IMG/VR virus record: IMGVR_UViG_3300032893_000065
Location: 1-52,571 of that record
Direction: 5' to 3' (one strand)
DNA: 52,571 bases
From: a virus
The first letter of the stretch is position 1. Each line of letters starts with the position of its first letter. Positions 26,169 through 35,922 of the stretch are shown here, piece after piece. A program made the position numbers and the translations under genes. The notes beneath the pieces are model-generated. The model searched no databases and had not been told where the DNA came from. It saw only the letters and a program-made list of their open reading frames with translations.

Positions 26169-26413
26169 AAGGCGACGACATCACCGGAGTTGCGGCACTC
26201 ATCGAAGAGGTCGCCCCCAGGTGCAAGAAGCACGGGATCCGACGGATCCGTATCGAGGACATCGAGATGGAGTTTGGGCCCTCGACGGAGCGCGTGACCT
26301 CCGCGGAGATCGAGAAGATCGCGGCGGAGCTTGAGAAGAACATGCCCACCGATGAGCAGATCCTCTTCCATAGCGCTCCCGGCGGGGCGCCCGTCGAGCC
26401 CGGGGAGGCTTAA
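26165..26413 (+). CDS. Hypothetical protein, 82 aa
   Basis: An 82-residue acidic helical protein starting MKGDDITGVAALIEEVAPRC, with a later helix TSAEIEKIAAELEKNM. ATGA overlap with the gene before. It directly precedes the portal gene, where short chaperone-like proteins are common. Not recognised. Confidence 0.55.
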   Translation: MKGDDITGVAALIEEVAPRCKKHGIRRIRIEDIEMEFGPSTERVTSAEIEKIAAELEKNMPTDEQILFHSAPGGAPVEPGEA

Positions 26414-26416
26414 CCC

Positions 26417-28417
26417 ATGGCAATCAAGCGAGGCGCGCGGACCGGGAAGCGACTGGGCGACTTCGTTGAGAAGGGCTCGAAGCGGAAAGCGACGAACCCG
26501 ATCTTCAACTACCGCTGGTGGCTCCTGCCCGACGAGGAGGCGCCCGGTGCCCTCATGGGCATGCTCCAGCAGATCCGCAACCAGCAGATCGCCTTCGAGC
26601 AGCAGCGGCAAATCTGTGCCCGGCTCTACGGGGGTCTGCTCCCTGGATCCTACTTCGGCGCCACGATGGACCGGCTCCACATGCTCCATCCGAGCCTCTC
26701 CGGTCGGCTCACGTACAACGTCGTTGCGATCGTTGTGGACACCCTCATCTCTCGCATCACGAAGAACACGGTGCGGCCCCTCTTCCTCACTCAGGGCGGC
26801 GACTACCGGCAGCAGAGGCGAGCGAAGAAGCTCTCCCAGTTCGCGGATGGCATGTCCTACGAGACGAAGATGGACGATCTCGGGCCCCAGGCCTTCCGGG
26901 ATGCCCTGGTCCTCTCCGAGGGCCTCCTCCATGTCTACGAGGACCGGGTGAAGGGGCGCGTCTCGACCGAGCGCGTCATGCCCTCGGAACTCTACGTGGA
27001 CGAGATCGATGGCTTCTACTCGACGCCGACGCAGATGACTCGCGCGAAGGCAGTGGACCGAGAGCAACTCTTGGAGGCGTGGAAGGGCGACAAGCGCGCC
27101 ACGGAGATGATCAAAAACTGCCGGATGGCGACCCTCGACGGCATGGGCGGGGACACGCGCGGAATCTCCGACACGATCCCCATCGCAGAGTCGTGGAAGC
27201 TCCCCACGGGTATGGACCCCGAGACCAAGGAGCCGACGGCCGACGGCGTCCATGTGCTCTGGTGCGAGAAAGGAATCCTAACCCCAAAGGACGAGCGCGT
27301 TTACCGGAAGACTCGGTTCCCGTTCGCCGTGTACCGCTGGAAGCCGGCCATCTACGGTTGGCACGGGACGTCTCTCGCCTCGGAACTCATCGGTTCCCAG
27401 GTCGAGATGAACCACCTCCTCATCATGTTCCAGCGGGCCTTCCGGCTCATGGCAGCCTTCCGGATCTGGATCGAGCACGGTACGGTTCCCGACTCCCACT
27501 TCCAGGACAAGATCGGCACCATTCTCCATGGCCCCAAGGGGTCAAGCCCGCCGCAGTTCCTCACGCCTCCGGCCATGAACGAGCAGTATTTCCGCCACTT
27601 TGAGACGATCAAGAGTAGGGCCTTCGAGATTGCTCGTCTCTCTCAGGCATCGGCGGTTGGAGAACGCCCGGCCGGGCTCGATTCTGGTGAGGCGCAGCGC
27701 GTCTACCATGACATCGAGGGCGAAGGCTTTCAGCACCCCTCGAAGCAGTACGAAGCCTTCCACCTCGACGTGACGAGCCTCCAGATCGATACCGTTCGGG
27801 ACATCTTCGAGCGAGAGAAGACCTACAGCCTAAACGCTCCCGTAGCCTCGACTTCTTTGCCGGGCCAGCGGTTCCTGCGAACTATCGACTGGAAGCAGGT
27901 CAAGCTCGATGAGGATGAGTACGTCCTAAAGTGTTACCCTACCTCCAGCCTTCCGACGACCCCGCAGGGCAAGCTCGCGACCATTCAAGACCTCATGCGG
28001 GCCGGGCTCATCGACCCGCCGACGGCCCGGAAACTCCTCGACTATCCGGATCTCACCCAGGTTCAGAGCCTCCTCGGAGCGGCCGAGGACTGGATCATGA
28101 GCCGCCTCGACAAGATCGTTGAGGACGGTCACTACCTGCCCCCCGATCCCTGGATGAACCTTCAGATGGCGGAAACCCTTGGACTTCAAGAGTTTTCGCT
28201 CGGGGCGGCGAACAACATGGAGGACCAGAAGCTCGACATGCTCCGGCGCTGGATCACGCAGGTTCGCGACTACAAGAAGGCTGCGATCGCCTCTGTCCAG
28301 CCTCCCGTAGCGCCCGGCGCTCCCGGCCCGGGTCTCCCTCCGGGGAGGGGCCAGCCGGCTCCCGCTCCGGTCTCACCGATGCTTCCCCCGCAGGGGACTC
28401 AGCCCCTCGCGGCATAA
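26417..28417 (+). CDS. Portal protein
   Basis: A 666-residue protein in the usual size range for short-tailed phage portals. It has the clip and stem features of the family: YNVVAIVVDTLISRITKN (early helix), HVYEDRVKGRV and MPSELYVDEIDG (wing strands), FPFAVYRWKPAIYGWHGTSL with SELIGSQVEMNHLL (stem entry), and a late RAGLIDPPTARKLLDYPDLT segment. The C-terminal tail is Pro/Gly-rich. It forms the dodecameric DNA channel at the capsid vertex. A candidate scaffold gene follows ten bases later. Confidence 0.9.
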   Translation: MAIKRGARTGKRLGDFVEKGSKRKATNPIFNYRWWLLPDEEAPGALMGMLQQIRNQQIAFEQQRQICARLYGGLLPGSYFGATMDRLHMLHPSLSGRLTYNVVAIVVDTLISRITKNTVRPLFLTQGGDYRQQRRAKKLSQFADGMSYETKMDDLGPQAFRDALVLSEGLLHVYEDRVKGRVSTERVMPSELYVDEIDGFYSTPTQMTRAKAVDREQLLEAWKGDKRATEMIKNCRMATLDGMGGDTRGISDTIPIAESWKLPTGMDPETKEPTADGVHVLWCEKGILTPKDERVYRKTRFPFAVYRWKPAIYGWHGTSLASELIGSQVEMNHLLIMFQRAFRLMAAFRIWIEHGTVPDSHFQDKIGTILHGPKGSSPPQFLTPPAMNEQYFRHFETIKSRAFEIARLSQASAVGERPAGLDSGEAQRVYHDIEGEGFQHPSKQYEAFHLDVTSLQIDTVRDIFEREKTYSLNAPVASTSLPGQRFLRTIDWKQVKLDEDEYVLKCYPTSSLPTTPQGKLATIQDLMRAGLIDPPTARKLLDYPDLTQVQSLLGAAEDWIMSRLDKIVEDGHYLPPDPWMNLQMAETLGLQEFSLGAANNMEDQKLDMLRRWITQVRDYKKAAIASVQPPVAPGAPGPGLPPGRGQPAPAPVSPMLPPQGTQPLAA

Positions 28418-28426
28418 GGAGAACCC

Positions 28427-29482
28427 ATGCCTATCAGTGGTCGGATTTCAGTGAATACAGGTGCCGCCGCAGCCTCTACGCCCGCGGCGGCCCGGGGCGC
28501 CACGGACAAGTACACGCCTCGACATTCGGATGCGGGAGGCCCCTGGGCGCCTACCGCGCCCATTCCGGGCGCCCAGCCCGCGGAGCCAGCCCCGTCTCGC
28601 GTTGCCCCCGGCCAGGAGGCCGGCGAGGGCGAGACCGGAGAGCCCCGGGAGGGAAGCGACGCCTGGCGGCTCGCTCAGTTGGCCCGCAAGGACAAGATGG
28701 TCCGCCAGCGCATGGAGGCGGCGGCCCGGGCGGAAGCCGCGGCGCGAGCCCGGATGGAGGAGGTAGACCGGCGCCAGGAAGCCCTCGCGGCACGCCTCGC
28801 GGAGATCGAGGAGCGCCAGGCCAAGTGGCGAACCGATCCGGCCCAGCTTCTACGGGACAACGGCTACAACCCCGAGGCGGCCCTCCAGTTCATGCTTAAC
28901 GGACAGAAGCTCACTCCAGAGCAGGAGGCCACGGCTGCCCTACAAGCGCAGATCGCGGATGAGGCGAAGCAGCGGGAGGCCGACGCTGCGGCCCTACGGG
29001 AGGAGATCGCTCAGAATCAGAAGCGAGCCGAGGAGGAGCGGGCCAAGGTATCTCAGGCAGAACAGGCCCGGGAAGAGCAGGCCGCGATCGCGGACTTCAA
29101 GTCGGAGATCAACGAGATCGTCCAGGCTGACCCTGAAGCCTATGAGATCGTAGCCAAAATGGGGGACCGGGGCGTCGATCAGGTCTTCGAGCACATCGAT
29201 GACGCCTACCAGAAGACCGGCAAGCGCATGAGCATCAAGCAGGCCGCAGCCGAGGTCGAGGCGGAAGCCGTAGCGGATGCCCAGAAGTGGCTCTCCGAAT
29301 CCCCGAAACTCCAGCGGCTAGCCTTTGGGGGTCGTCCAGCGGCCCCGAGGACGCTTACGAACCGGCTGGGGCCCGTAACACCCACTCCTCCGCCTCCCCC
29401 CGGGAATGAAACCGAGGCGGAGAAGCGTGCTCGGCTCCATGCGACGGTGGAGGCGGCCCTTCGGGCTGGCCGGCTCAGGTGA
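28427..29482 (+). CDS. Scaffold-like coiled-coil protein
   Basis: A 351-residue protein with a flexible Ala/Pro-rich first 80 residues, a long charged coiled coil (about residues 85-230, with RMEAAARAEAAARARMEEVD and EEIAQNQKRAEEERAKVSQ), and a Pro/Thr-rich linker near the end. Position between portal and capsid and high helix content fit a capsid scaffolding protein. No sequence family is obvious. Confidence 0.7.
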   Translation: MPISGRISVNTGAAAASTPAAARGATDKYTPRHSDAGGPWAPTAPIPGAQPAEPAPSRVAPGQEAGEGETGEPREGSDAWRLAQLARKDKMVRQRMEAAARAEAAARARMEEVDRRQEALAARLAEIEERQAKWRTDPAQLLRDNGYNPEAALQFMLNGQKLTPEQEATAALQAQIADEAKQREADAAALREEIAQNQKRAEEERAKVSQAEQAREEQAAIADFKSEINEIVQADPEAYEIVAKMGDRGVDQVFEHIDDAYQKTGKRMSIKQAAAEVEAEAVADAQKWLSESPKLQRLAFGGRPAAPRTLTNRLGPVTPTPPPPPGNETEAEKRARLHATVEAALRAGRLR

Positions 29483-29790
29483 ACGAGCGCGAAGCCCAGA
29501 GGGCTCTCCGATGGCGGAAGGGTCGCGAGGCCCTCATGGAGAACGCCTACAATCAGGGCGTCGAAGTCATCGACCAGATCGGCCCGGCGATCATCGCGTG
29601 GATCGCCTCGCGGCAGGCTGGGAAGCCTACGGAACACCTTCCATGGTGGCCTGCGCTCGCCCCGCTCAATCGGGCGGAGCGGGCCATGGTCATGGAGTTC
29701 ATCGCGCGAGACCTCGCCGGAGCGGTCACCCGCGTAGTTCCTGACGTAAATCCACCGTCTCCTGTAGCGGTCGGTGAAGGCACCCGGTAG
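29479..29790 (+). CDS. Hypothetical protein, 103 aa
   Basis: A 103-residue protein starting at GTG (GTGA overlap), beginning NEREAQRALRWRKGREALME. It is helical with a Trp-rich centre (HLPWWPALAPLNRAERAMVM). It lies between scaffold and capsid; may be a capsid assembly helper. Not recognised. Confidence 0.55.
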   Translation: MNEREAQRALRWRKGREALMENAYNQGVEVIDQIGPAIIAWIASRQAGKPTEHLPWWPALAPLNRAERAMVMEFIARDLAGAVTRVVPDVNPPSPVAVGEGTR

Positions 29791-29907
29791 GGGCAGGCAC
29801 GGCAACTCCGCAGTCCGCGGCATCGAAGCGACCGAGCAGCCGAACCAGCAGCCGACGTTTTGCTCACCCTTCGGTGCGCGGGCTAGTCCTGCGCGGAGAT
29901 TGCACAG

Positions 29908-31209
29908 ATGGCTTCGACCTTCCCCGTTTACGCATTCCCGGACGCGTCAGGTCTGTCGAACGCGACCGCTCTCCAGGCGATCCTGAAGGAATACTACGGA
30001 CCGCAGAAGATCAAGGAGATGGTCTACAGGCGAAACAAGCTCTTCGCCATGATCCACAAAGAAGAGGACTGGGCAGGCGAGGTCGTGCCTATCCCGGTCG
30101 TGTACGCCAACCCCCAGGGTGCGAGCCGCACCTTCGGTAACCTCGTCGGCTCCAGCACCGTGCAGGGCACTCCGGCCTCCGCTGCGGTGAAGTTCTTCAT
30201 GCAGTGGACGCAGGACTACGCGGTCGTGTCCATCACGAACCTCGTCCAGTTGGCCTCCCGCAATGACGCGGGCGCCTTCATCAAGGCCATCCAGAGAGAG
30301 ATGAACGGAGGCCTTCGGACGGCAGAGAACCGTTGGGCCGGATCGATGTTCCGGCGCTCCACCGGGACCATCGGCGTCTCCTCGACCTTCGGCTCCGTCG
30401 GCACGGGCGTTGTCCAGCTTGCCGACCCGATGTCGATTACCCAGTTCGAGGTGGGCCAGGTGATCATGGCCTCGTCTTCGGACGGTGGCTCCAACATCGG
30501 CTCCAGCTACGGCTGGATCTTCGCCGTGGATCGCGGTTCCTCGCAGTTCACGGTTGCAACCTCCGCCGCGAACGCTGCGACGAAGACCGCCGGCACGCCC
30601 AACAACTGGTCGGGCGTGATGTACTTCTCGGTCGCGGGCGACGTGAACCTGTCCATCAACGGGCTCGCGGATTGGCTGCCGACAAGCGCTCCTGGGGGCT
30701 CCGACTCCTTCAACGGGGTGAACCGTTCTGCCGACGTAGTTCGCCTCGCGGGTGTCCGGTGGAATGGCTCGAACCAGAGCATCGAAGAGGCGCTCGTGGA
30801 CGCGGCGGCCCTGGCCGCCCGCGAAGACGGGACGCCGGAACTTGGGATCACGAACCACACCTCCTTCGCTGCGCTGGAGAAGGCGCTCGGTGCCAAGCGC
30901 GAGTACGTGAACTACGAGCACGACGAGGTGCCCGGCGTGGGCTTCTCGGGCCTGCGGATCCACGGCGCCGACGAGGAGATCAACATCTTCGCGGACCGCT
31001 CCTGCCAGGGCAAGGTGTGCTACCTGCTCGACCCCGACTCCTGGACCCTGGGGAGCATGAAGCAGTTGCCCCACGTCCTCACCGAGCTTGACGGGCTCTC
31101 CGAGCTTCGCGATCCGAACAACGACGCCACCCAGATCCGCATCGGCGGATACGGCATCCTGGCGTCCGATTCCCCCGGCCACAACGCAGTGGTGCAACTC
31201 CAGAGCTAA
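29908..31209 (+). CDS. Major capsid protein
   Basis: A 433-residue protein starting MASTFPVYAFPDASGLSNAT. Early segments (YYGPQKIKEMVYRRNKLFAM, VPIPVVYANPQGASRTFG) and FFMQWTQDYAVVSITNLVQ match the start of HK97-fold capsid proteins of environmental phages; MNGGLRTAENRWAGSMFRR is the spine-helix-like part. An inserted strand-rich domain (about residues 150-260) follows. Position after portal and scaffold is standard. The gap before it, 29791-29907, holds only the ribosome site and no gene. Confidence 0.85.
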   Translation: MASTFPVYAFPDASGLSNATALQAILKEYYGPQKIKEMVYRRNKLFAMIHKEEDWAGEVVPIPVVYANPQGASRTFGNLVGSSTVQGTPASAAVKFFMQWTQDYAVVSITNLVQLASRNDAGAFIKAIQREMNGGLRTAENRWAGSMFRRSTGTIGVSSTFGSVGTGVVQLADPMSITQFEVGQVIMASSSDGGSNIGSSYGWIFAVDRGSSQFTVATSAANAATKTAGTPNNWSGVMYFSVAGDVNLSINGLADWLPTSAPGGSDSFNGVNRSADVVRLAGVRWNGSNQSIEEALVDAAALAAREDGTPELGITNHTSFAALEKALGAKREYVNYEHDEVPGVGFSGLRIHGADEEINIFADRSCQGKVCYLLDPDSWTLGSMKQLPHVLTELDGLSELRDPNNDATQIRIGGYGILASDSPGHNAVVQLQS

Positions 31210-31280
31210 CCGACGGAGAACTTCAATCCGATTGGGCGGGGGTAAGCCACTCGCCCAGTCGAGAATAGAGGAAAAACAAA

Positions 31281-32177
31281 ATGGCAAACCGTGACATGAC
31301 TCCTCTCCAGTTCTCCTTCGAGAAGCACAGGAAGACTCTGGACTGCCACTTCTACATCACCGGCTCTTCGGGCCAGGCGACGCTCGACGCTGCGGGGTCA
31401 AAGGGCATCCTTTCCATCGCCACGTCGAACCAGACCGGGAACATCCAGAAGCCCAACATCACCGGCCTCTACCAGATCCAGCTTGGAGTTTCCGCGAACT
31501 CGATCAACTTCGTTGACACCTACGTGAAGTCTCTGGTGCTCGATAACGCTCCCGAGATCGAGTACACGGGTGTGGCGAACCCTCTCGCGACCGGAACGCT
31601 CGCCATCTGGCGAGACGACGTCTCGAACAACGTTCCGATCTTTGGTGACATCGCCCCGACCCAGGGGACACCGACGGATGCTGGTACTGGGGGCACCCTT
31701 GCGGCGAGCCCCTACAAGTGGATCGTGACGGCTGTCGATGCGATGGGGAACGAGACCCAGCTTTCGACGGCCATCGCGACCGAGCAGACGATCACCCCGA
31801 CGGTCAACCACAAGGAGAACATCAACTGGACGGCCCTCACCAATCCCGGAGTCATCGGCTATAACGTCTACCGGACGCTCGCTTCCGGGGCGACAGGAAC
31901 CGAGGTCGTCTTCGTCGGCTTCGCCGCCGGGGCAGCCACGAACACCCTGGTGGACGCCGGTACGGCCGGTACCGCTTCTTACCAGTCCGGGACGATGTCG
32001 GCGGTCGCCGGTCAGAAGCTCCCGAACTACCTCCTCACTGCCTACAACTTTGCTCGGCCACCGATGGGTTACGGGTGCCTGACGATCCTGTTCCTCACCG
32101 GCACGACTGGGACCTGGCCGGGGCAGGGTGAGGGCATGCGAATCCAGATCGAACTGGGCGACTCCGGGGCCCCGTAA
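31281..32177 (+). CDS. Capsid-associated protein with FnIII/Ig-like domain
   Basis: A 298-residue protein starting MANRDMTPLQFSFEKHRKTL. Residues about 135-235 are a fibronectin III-like module: YKWIVTAVDAMGNETQLSTA, then NINWTALTNPGVIGYNVYRT, and VVFVGFAAG. Such modules decorate capsids and tails and bind weakly to sugars. Because it follows the capsid gene it is probably a decoration or head-stabilising protein. RBS region GAGGAAAAACAAA. Confidence 0.7.
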   Translation: MANRDMTPLQFSFEKHRKTLDCHFYITGSSGQATLDAAGSKGILSIATSNQTGNIQKPNITGLYQIQLGVSANSINFVDTYVKSLVLDNAPEIEYTGVANPLATGTLAIWRDDVSNNVPIFGDIAPTQGTPTDAGTGGTLAASPYKWIVTAVDAMGNETQLSTAIATEQTITPTVNHKENINWTALTNPGVIGYNVYRTLASGATGTEVVFVGFAAGAATNTLVDAGTAGTASYQSGTMSAVAGQKLPNYLLTAYNFARPPMGYGCLTILFLTGTTGTWPGQGEGMRIQIELGDSGAP

Positions 32178-32186
32178 GGAGAGACC

Positions 32187-32786
32187 ATGGCAAAGCGACG
32201 TGGATCGTTTCTCTTCGCGGGCGGCGGAGCCAAGGAGAGGCCGCCAGGCAAGGGCTCTCGTATCTCCGGTCCTCCGAAGGGCGGCCCCTGGAGCAGGGGC
32301 TACAACTACGCCAATGACGTAGTCAGCGACGAGACCAGGCCCGCCAACGACAGAGAGCCTCTCTCTGGTGGCGGGTGGCCCAGCGGCAAGTATTGGGCCG
32401 GGGACAAGCTCGGGCCTCAGTATCAGGGTCGGGAACCTCTCTACCGGGGAGGCGGCGCTGAGTACCATGGCGGCTACGAGGGCAAGCCGGCTGCCGGCTG
32501 GAGTGGCGGGCACGATCCTGCCAACGACGTCATCACCGACGAGCCAGGGGGCGATACCGAGCCCCTGGCCGGCGGAGGCGAAGCGCTCTCGAACGAGGAG
32601 AAGCTCGCAGGGCACGAACTCATGTCCGCGCTCGGCGTCTCCGGTGGACTCGATGGAGACCGCAACAAGAAGGTCGGAGAGGTCGTCCGGGCCCTGAAGA
32701 GCCTGTTCATGATCTTCGATGCAGGAGAAGGGCCCGAAGAGGCGCCAGAAGAGCCTCCGGGCGGCGGCGAGGAAGGGCCGGAGTAA
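32187..32786 (+). CDS. Gly-rich virion-region protein with repeat
   Basis: A 199-residue protein, very rich in Gly, Pro and Asp. A motif ANDVVSDE reappears as ANDVITDE about 60 residues later, each followed by a PL(S/A)GGG-like stretch, so the middle looks duplicated. The C-terminal 60 residues are a helical domain followed by an acidic tail. Probably a flexible structural protein; not recognised. Confidence 0.55.
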   Translation: MAKRRGSFLFAGGGAKERPPGKGSRISGPPKGGPWSRGYNYANDVVSDETRPANDREPLSGGGWPSGKYWAGDKLGPQYQGREPLYRGGGAEYHGGYEGKPAAGWSGGHDPANDVITDEPGGDTEPLAGGGEALSNEEKLAGHELMSALGVSGGLDGDRNKKVGEVVRALKSLFMIFDAGEGPEEAPEEPPGGGEEGPE

Positions 32787-32794
32787 GCGCATGG

Positions 32795-32823
32795 GCCGGC
32801 TGGGCTATCTCGGTCCAGCCGGC
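32795..32823 (+). terminator. Nine-base hairpin before the connector gene
   Basis: GCCGGCTGG (32795-32803) and CCAGCCGGC (32815-32823) are perfect, followed by TCCTCTTCCCT. It lies in the 60-base gap after the Gly-rich gene. It could reduce transcription into the next genes or set a processing point. Confidence 0.5.
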
Positions 32824-32845
32824 TCCTCTTCCCTAGGAGGTCTCC

Positions 32846-34105
32846 GTGCGCGTAGGGATTGATTTCGGCTCGGCCAACGCCGGCAAATCCCCGTACTTCA
32901 TGCTGTACGATCGGTTGGACACTTGGGTGGCCCTCACCCAGCCGACCATCCATGAGTACCAAAACGGACAGTATTATTTTGACATCGACTGGACGGACAC
33001 GACCGCCATCCCCGCGGGGGTCGGCTCGATCGTCTTCAAGGCCACAATCACCGGCACGGGCAACGAGCAGTGGGGCGTCATATCCAGTGGCCCGACCTCG
33101 CAGCCGGCCGCTCGCTACGTGATGGATTTCGGCTCGACCTTGGCCGGGCTACGGCCGACTTTCGACTACTACTCGGACATCCTGACGCTTCGGAACCTCT
33201 CTCAACCCCCAATCTACGAGGGAGGAGTAGGACTCTATTACTTCGATGCGACGTGGTATCTATACCCCGACACCGTATCCATCCAATTCAAATCGGTCCT
33301 GTCCGGGGTCGAGGTCTCCGACGTTCTCACCGTCCCTCCCCCGGCTGCCACGGTTGGCGTCGGCGGCGCGGCCACGCTCCTCTCGTTGAGGAACCAGATC
33401 CGGTCGCGGTCGGACACGGAGAACGACCCGCACATTACCGACGCCGAATTGAATGGGTGGATCAACGCCAGCTACTTTGAGATGTACGGGCTCCTCGTGA
33501 TGAGCTACGGGGACGATTACTTCACGGCGACCGCCCAGATCACGACGGACGGGCAGACCCAGACCTACCCGCTCCCCAACGGGACCCTCTACAATTCGGC
33601 CCCCGCGTTTTTCAAGGGCCAGCTTGTCGAACTCATCTCCGGTCCCTACGCGAACCCGCTCAGTCCGGTCACGCTCTTCCCCTTCAACTTCCGGGAGAAG
33701 AACCGCTACAACATGCCTGGCGCCTGGGCGGCGGCCTCGGGTCCCTACCTCTTCCCCCGGTACCGACTCGTCGGCTCCGGGATCATGTTCAGCCCGCTCC
33801 CACAGACCTCGCTCATCGTGAGGCTGTGGTACGCGCCCCAGCTTGCGCCCCTCGTCTATGACACGGATGTCGCGAATGATCTCAACGGGTGGCTGGAGCT
33901 TGTGGTCACGGACTGCTGCATCAAGGCCAAGGTGAAGCAGGACCGAGACGCGGCGGAGTTCCTCGTCGCGAAGGCGGCGCTCCAGAAGCGTATCGAGGAT
34001 GAGACCAAGAACCGGAACCTGGCGGAGCCCAACAGCGTGGTCGAGACCGAGCCCGTTTCTCCCTTTGGGTCCACGACCGGGCCCTGGGGCGGGGGCTACT
34101 GGTGA
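32846..34105 (+). CDS. Head-tail connector/adaptor with duplicated N-terminus
   Basis: A 419-residue protein starting with GTG after a strong GGAGG site. Two copies of an Ig-like unit open it: DFGSANAGKSPYFMLYDRLD ... YYFDIDW and MDFGSTLAGLRPTFDYYSDI ... YYFDATW, about 85 residues apart. The rest (from about residue 180) starts LLSLRNQIRSRSDTENDPHI and resembles podophage adaptor/head-tail connector proteins, ending in a helical region and a Gly-Trp tail. It should join portal and tail. The N-terminal modules may decorate the collar. Confidence 0.65.
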   Translation: MRVGIDFGSANAGKSPYFMLYDRLDTWVALTQPTIHEYQNGQYYFDIDWTDTTAIPAGVGSIVFKATITGTGNEQWGVISSGPTSQPAARYVMDFGSTLAGLRPTFDYYSDILTLRNLSQPPIYEGGVGLYYFDATWYLYPDTVSIQFKSVLSGVEVSDVLTVPPPAATVGVGGAATLLSLRNQIRSRSDTENDPHITDAELNGWINASYFEMYGLLVMSYGDDYFTATAQITTDGQTQTYPLPNGTLYNSAPAFFKGQLVELISGPYANPLSPVTLFPFNFREKNRYNMPGAWAAASGPYLFPRYRLVGSGIMFSPLPQTSLIVRLWYAPQLAPLVYDTDVANDLNGWLELVVTDCCIKAKVKQDRDAAEFLVAKAALQKRIEDETKNRNLAEPNSVVETEPVSPFGSTTGPWGGGYW

Positions 34106-34362
34106 AATTGCCCCACATCCATACCAAGGACGAAGATCTCGATCGCGTCCAGCATGCGATGGCGAAGGTACTGGAGCCGGCCCTCTCCAAGGGACTCCTG
34201 GTGGAGCAGCAGGCCCAGTTCCCAACCATTCCGTTGCCAGACAAGTCGCTTGCCTGGCAGATCCTCGGGGTTGTCAACATCGGGCAGCCGACGCAGGTCG
34301 TCATTTGCGTTCCCAATTCGTCCGGGAGGTATGAGTGGATTGTCTTGGGCCAGTCCTCGTAG
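34102..34362 (+). CDS. Conserved small tail-region protein, 86 aa
   Basis: An 86-residue protein starting with GTG (GTGA overlap). It begins with an acidic-basic helix (DLDRVQHAMAKVLEPALSKG) and ends with strands (QVVICVPNSSG, YEWIVLGQS). This short type, ending in W-V-x-L-G, is common beside fibre and connector genes in environmental phages. Function unknown. Confidence 0.6.
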   Translation: MKLPHIHTKDEDLDRVQHAMAKVLEPALSKGLLVEQQAQFPTIPLPDKSLAWQILGVVNIGQPTQVVICVPNSSGRYEWIVLGQSS

Positions 34363-35912
34363 CTCTTCTCGCGGGCGGTCCTCCCGTTTACGTGGGGACA
34401 CCTTCGGGCACCTGCGTGGGCACGGCTGTGCAGATTTCCTCGACCGCCCCGGCGCACATCAAGGCGTGCATCGGCGGCCTGTGGACCGACATCACGCCCG
34501 GAGGCTCTGGCTCGGGGCCAGGGGGCGCGAGTCAGGACCTTCAGATCAACAACGGCTCGGGCGGCTTTGGAGGCTATGGGGGCACCTTTTGCGACAATGG
34601 CTTCGGTCGGGTTCAGAGCAGCGGAGGAAACTGGACGTGTAACTTGGTCGATCTCGTGAACGACATCGCGCCGACCACGGCTCTCGGGACTACGAATGAG
34701 ACGGCCGCCCCTCCATCCGGCTCTGTCCAGTACAACTCCGGTGGATTCTTCGCCGGCTCGGCCAACTTCACCTACGATGGCTCGTCTGTCGTGGGCCTAT
34801 CCGATGGGAGCAAGATCCGCTGGACGACGGATACCGATTACGTGGCCTCGACACAGGGAACACTCTTTGTGGAGGGGGGCGGGACGTCCAGTACGGGCAG
34901 CAACGTCGGATATTCTTCGTACTACAGTGGCGTCGCCATGTCCGCGAACTACGAGTGGGTGACTCAGGCAACGGTCGCGAGCCGCACGACCTTTGATTCC
35001 CTCTTCGTGGTCGCTACCAATACCCAGTCCACCGGAAATTGGGTGGGGCTCGTCTACAAGTGCGTTGGAGATGTGCCGGGAGCGCTCATCGCTCAAACCC
35101 TGACACATACGGGCGGCTGGACGAGTGGGACGTGGTACGCATCGGCCTTCGTCGGCGGAAACGTGACCCTGGACGCGGGTACGTATTGCATCGGCTGGAT
35201 GAGCGACACGGCGCCGAATATCGCCTACCAGAACGTGGCTGGTCACTTCGAGTACGTGGGCCGCGCTTTCAACCTAGGGCCGCTCAACCCATTCCCGGGC
35301 TCGTACACGACATACAACGCGCCCATGGCGTGCTATCTTCACGCCGCGCAGAGCCCGGGCATCATCATGGAGAACATCAACGGCGGGGCTGGTATGGCTG
35401 TCAGCTTCCGTTGCGCGGGTGCAACGGCCGCTGGGATCGACTGCTCGGGCGTCTATCATGGAACCGCCACGGCTCTGTCCCGGGGCGCCCTGAGCGCTCG
35501 CGTCACGGGCGCCGACTACACCAACTCCACCACGACTCCCAGCACCATTGCGAGTTGGACAGTCGGTTCTGGTGAAATCGGCAGCTTCCGCTGCACGCTT
35601 GAGGTGAACAACGCCAACGCGGCGAGCGCGATTCGGTACAACATCACCGGGCCCTCTGTGACATCCTTTGCTTACGAGGCCAGGCACAAGACGACCAGCG
35701 TGACGACCGACGTCATCGAGGTCTTCACTTCGACGAGCGCCTCTGCCCAGACGGCAGCGGTCACCAGCGGGGTCGCCACGACCACGCACATCGACATCAT
35801 CGAGGGGGCCTACAACGCGAGCGCTGCCGGGACCTTCGCTGTCCAGGGGTCCGCGTCTACCGCGACCGACGCATCAACGGTTTACCAGGGAAGCTCTTGC
35901 CAACTGTACTGA
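34335..35912 (+). CDS. Fibre-like protein with N-terminal hydrophobic segment
   Basis: A 525-residue protein starting with GTG at 34335, inside the end of the previous gene, with a GGAGGT site four bases upstream. The first 15 residues are hydrophobic like a signal peptide. A Gly/Ser-rich region (ITPGGSGSGPGG) follows, then strand-rich modules with many Thr, Ser and Asn, and a late GAYNASAAGTFAVQGSASTA repeat-like end. Predicted as a beta-rich appendage, probably a tail fibre or tailspike. No enzymatic motif is seen. Confidence 0.65.
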   Translation: MDCLGPVLVALLAGGPPVYVGTPSGTCVGTAVQISSTAPAHIKACIGGLWTDITPGGSGSGPGGASQDLQINNGSGGFGGYGGTFCDNGFGRVQSSGGNWTCNLVDLVNDIAPTTALGTTNETAAPPSGSVQYNSGGFFAGSANFTYDGSSVVGLSDGSKIRWTTDTDYVASTQGTLFVEGGGTSSTGSNVGYSSYYSGVAMSANYEWVTQATVASRTTFDSLFVVATNTQSTGNWVGLVYKCVGDVPGALIAQTLTHTGGWTSGTWYASAFVGGNVTLDAGTYCIGWMSDTAPNIAYQNVAGHFEYVGRAFNLGPLNPFPGSYTTYNAPMACYLHAAQSPGIIMENINGGAGMAVSFRCAGATAAGIDCSGVYHGTATALSRGALSARVTGADYTNSTTTPSTIASWTVGSGEIGSFRCTLEVNNANAASAIRYNITGPSVTSFAYEARHKTTSVTTDVIEVFTSTSASAQTAAVTSGVATTTHIDIIEGAYNASAAGTFAVQGSASTATDASTVYQGSSCQLY

Positions 35913-35922
35913 CGGAGGAACC

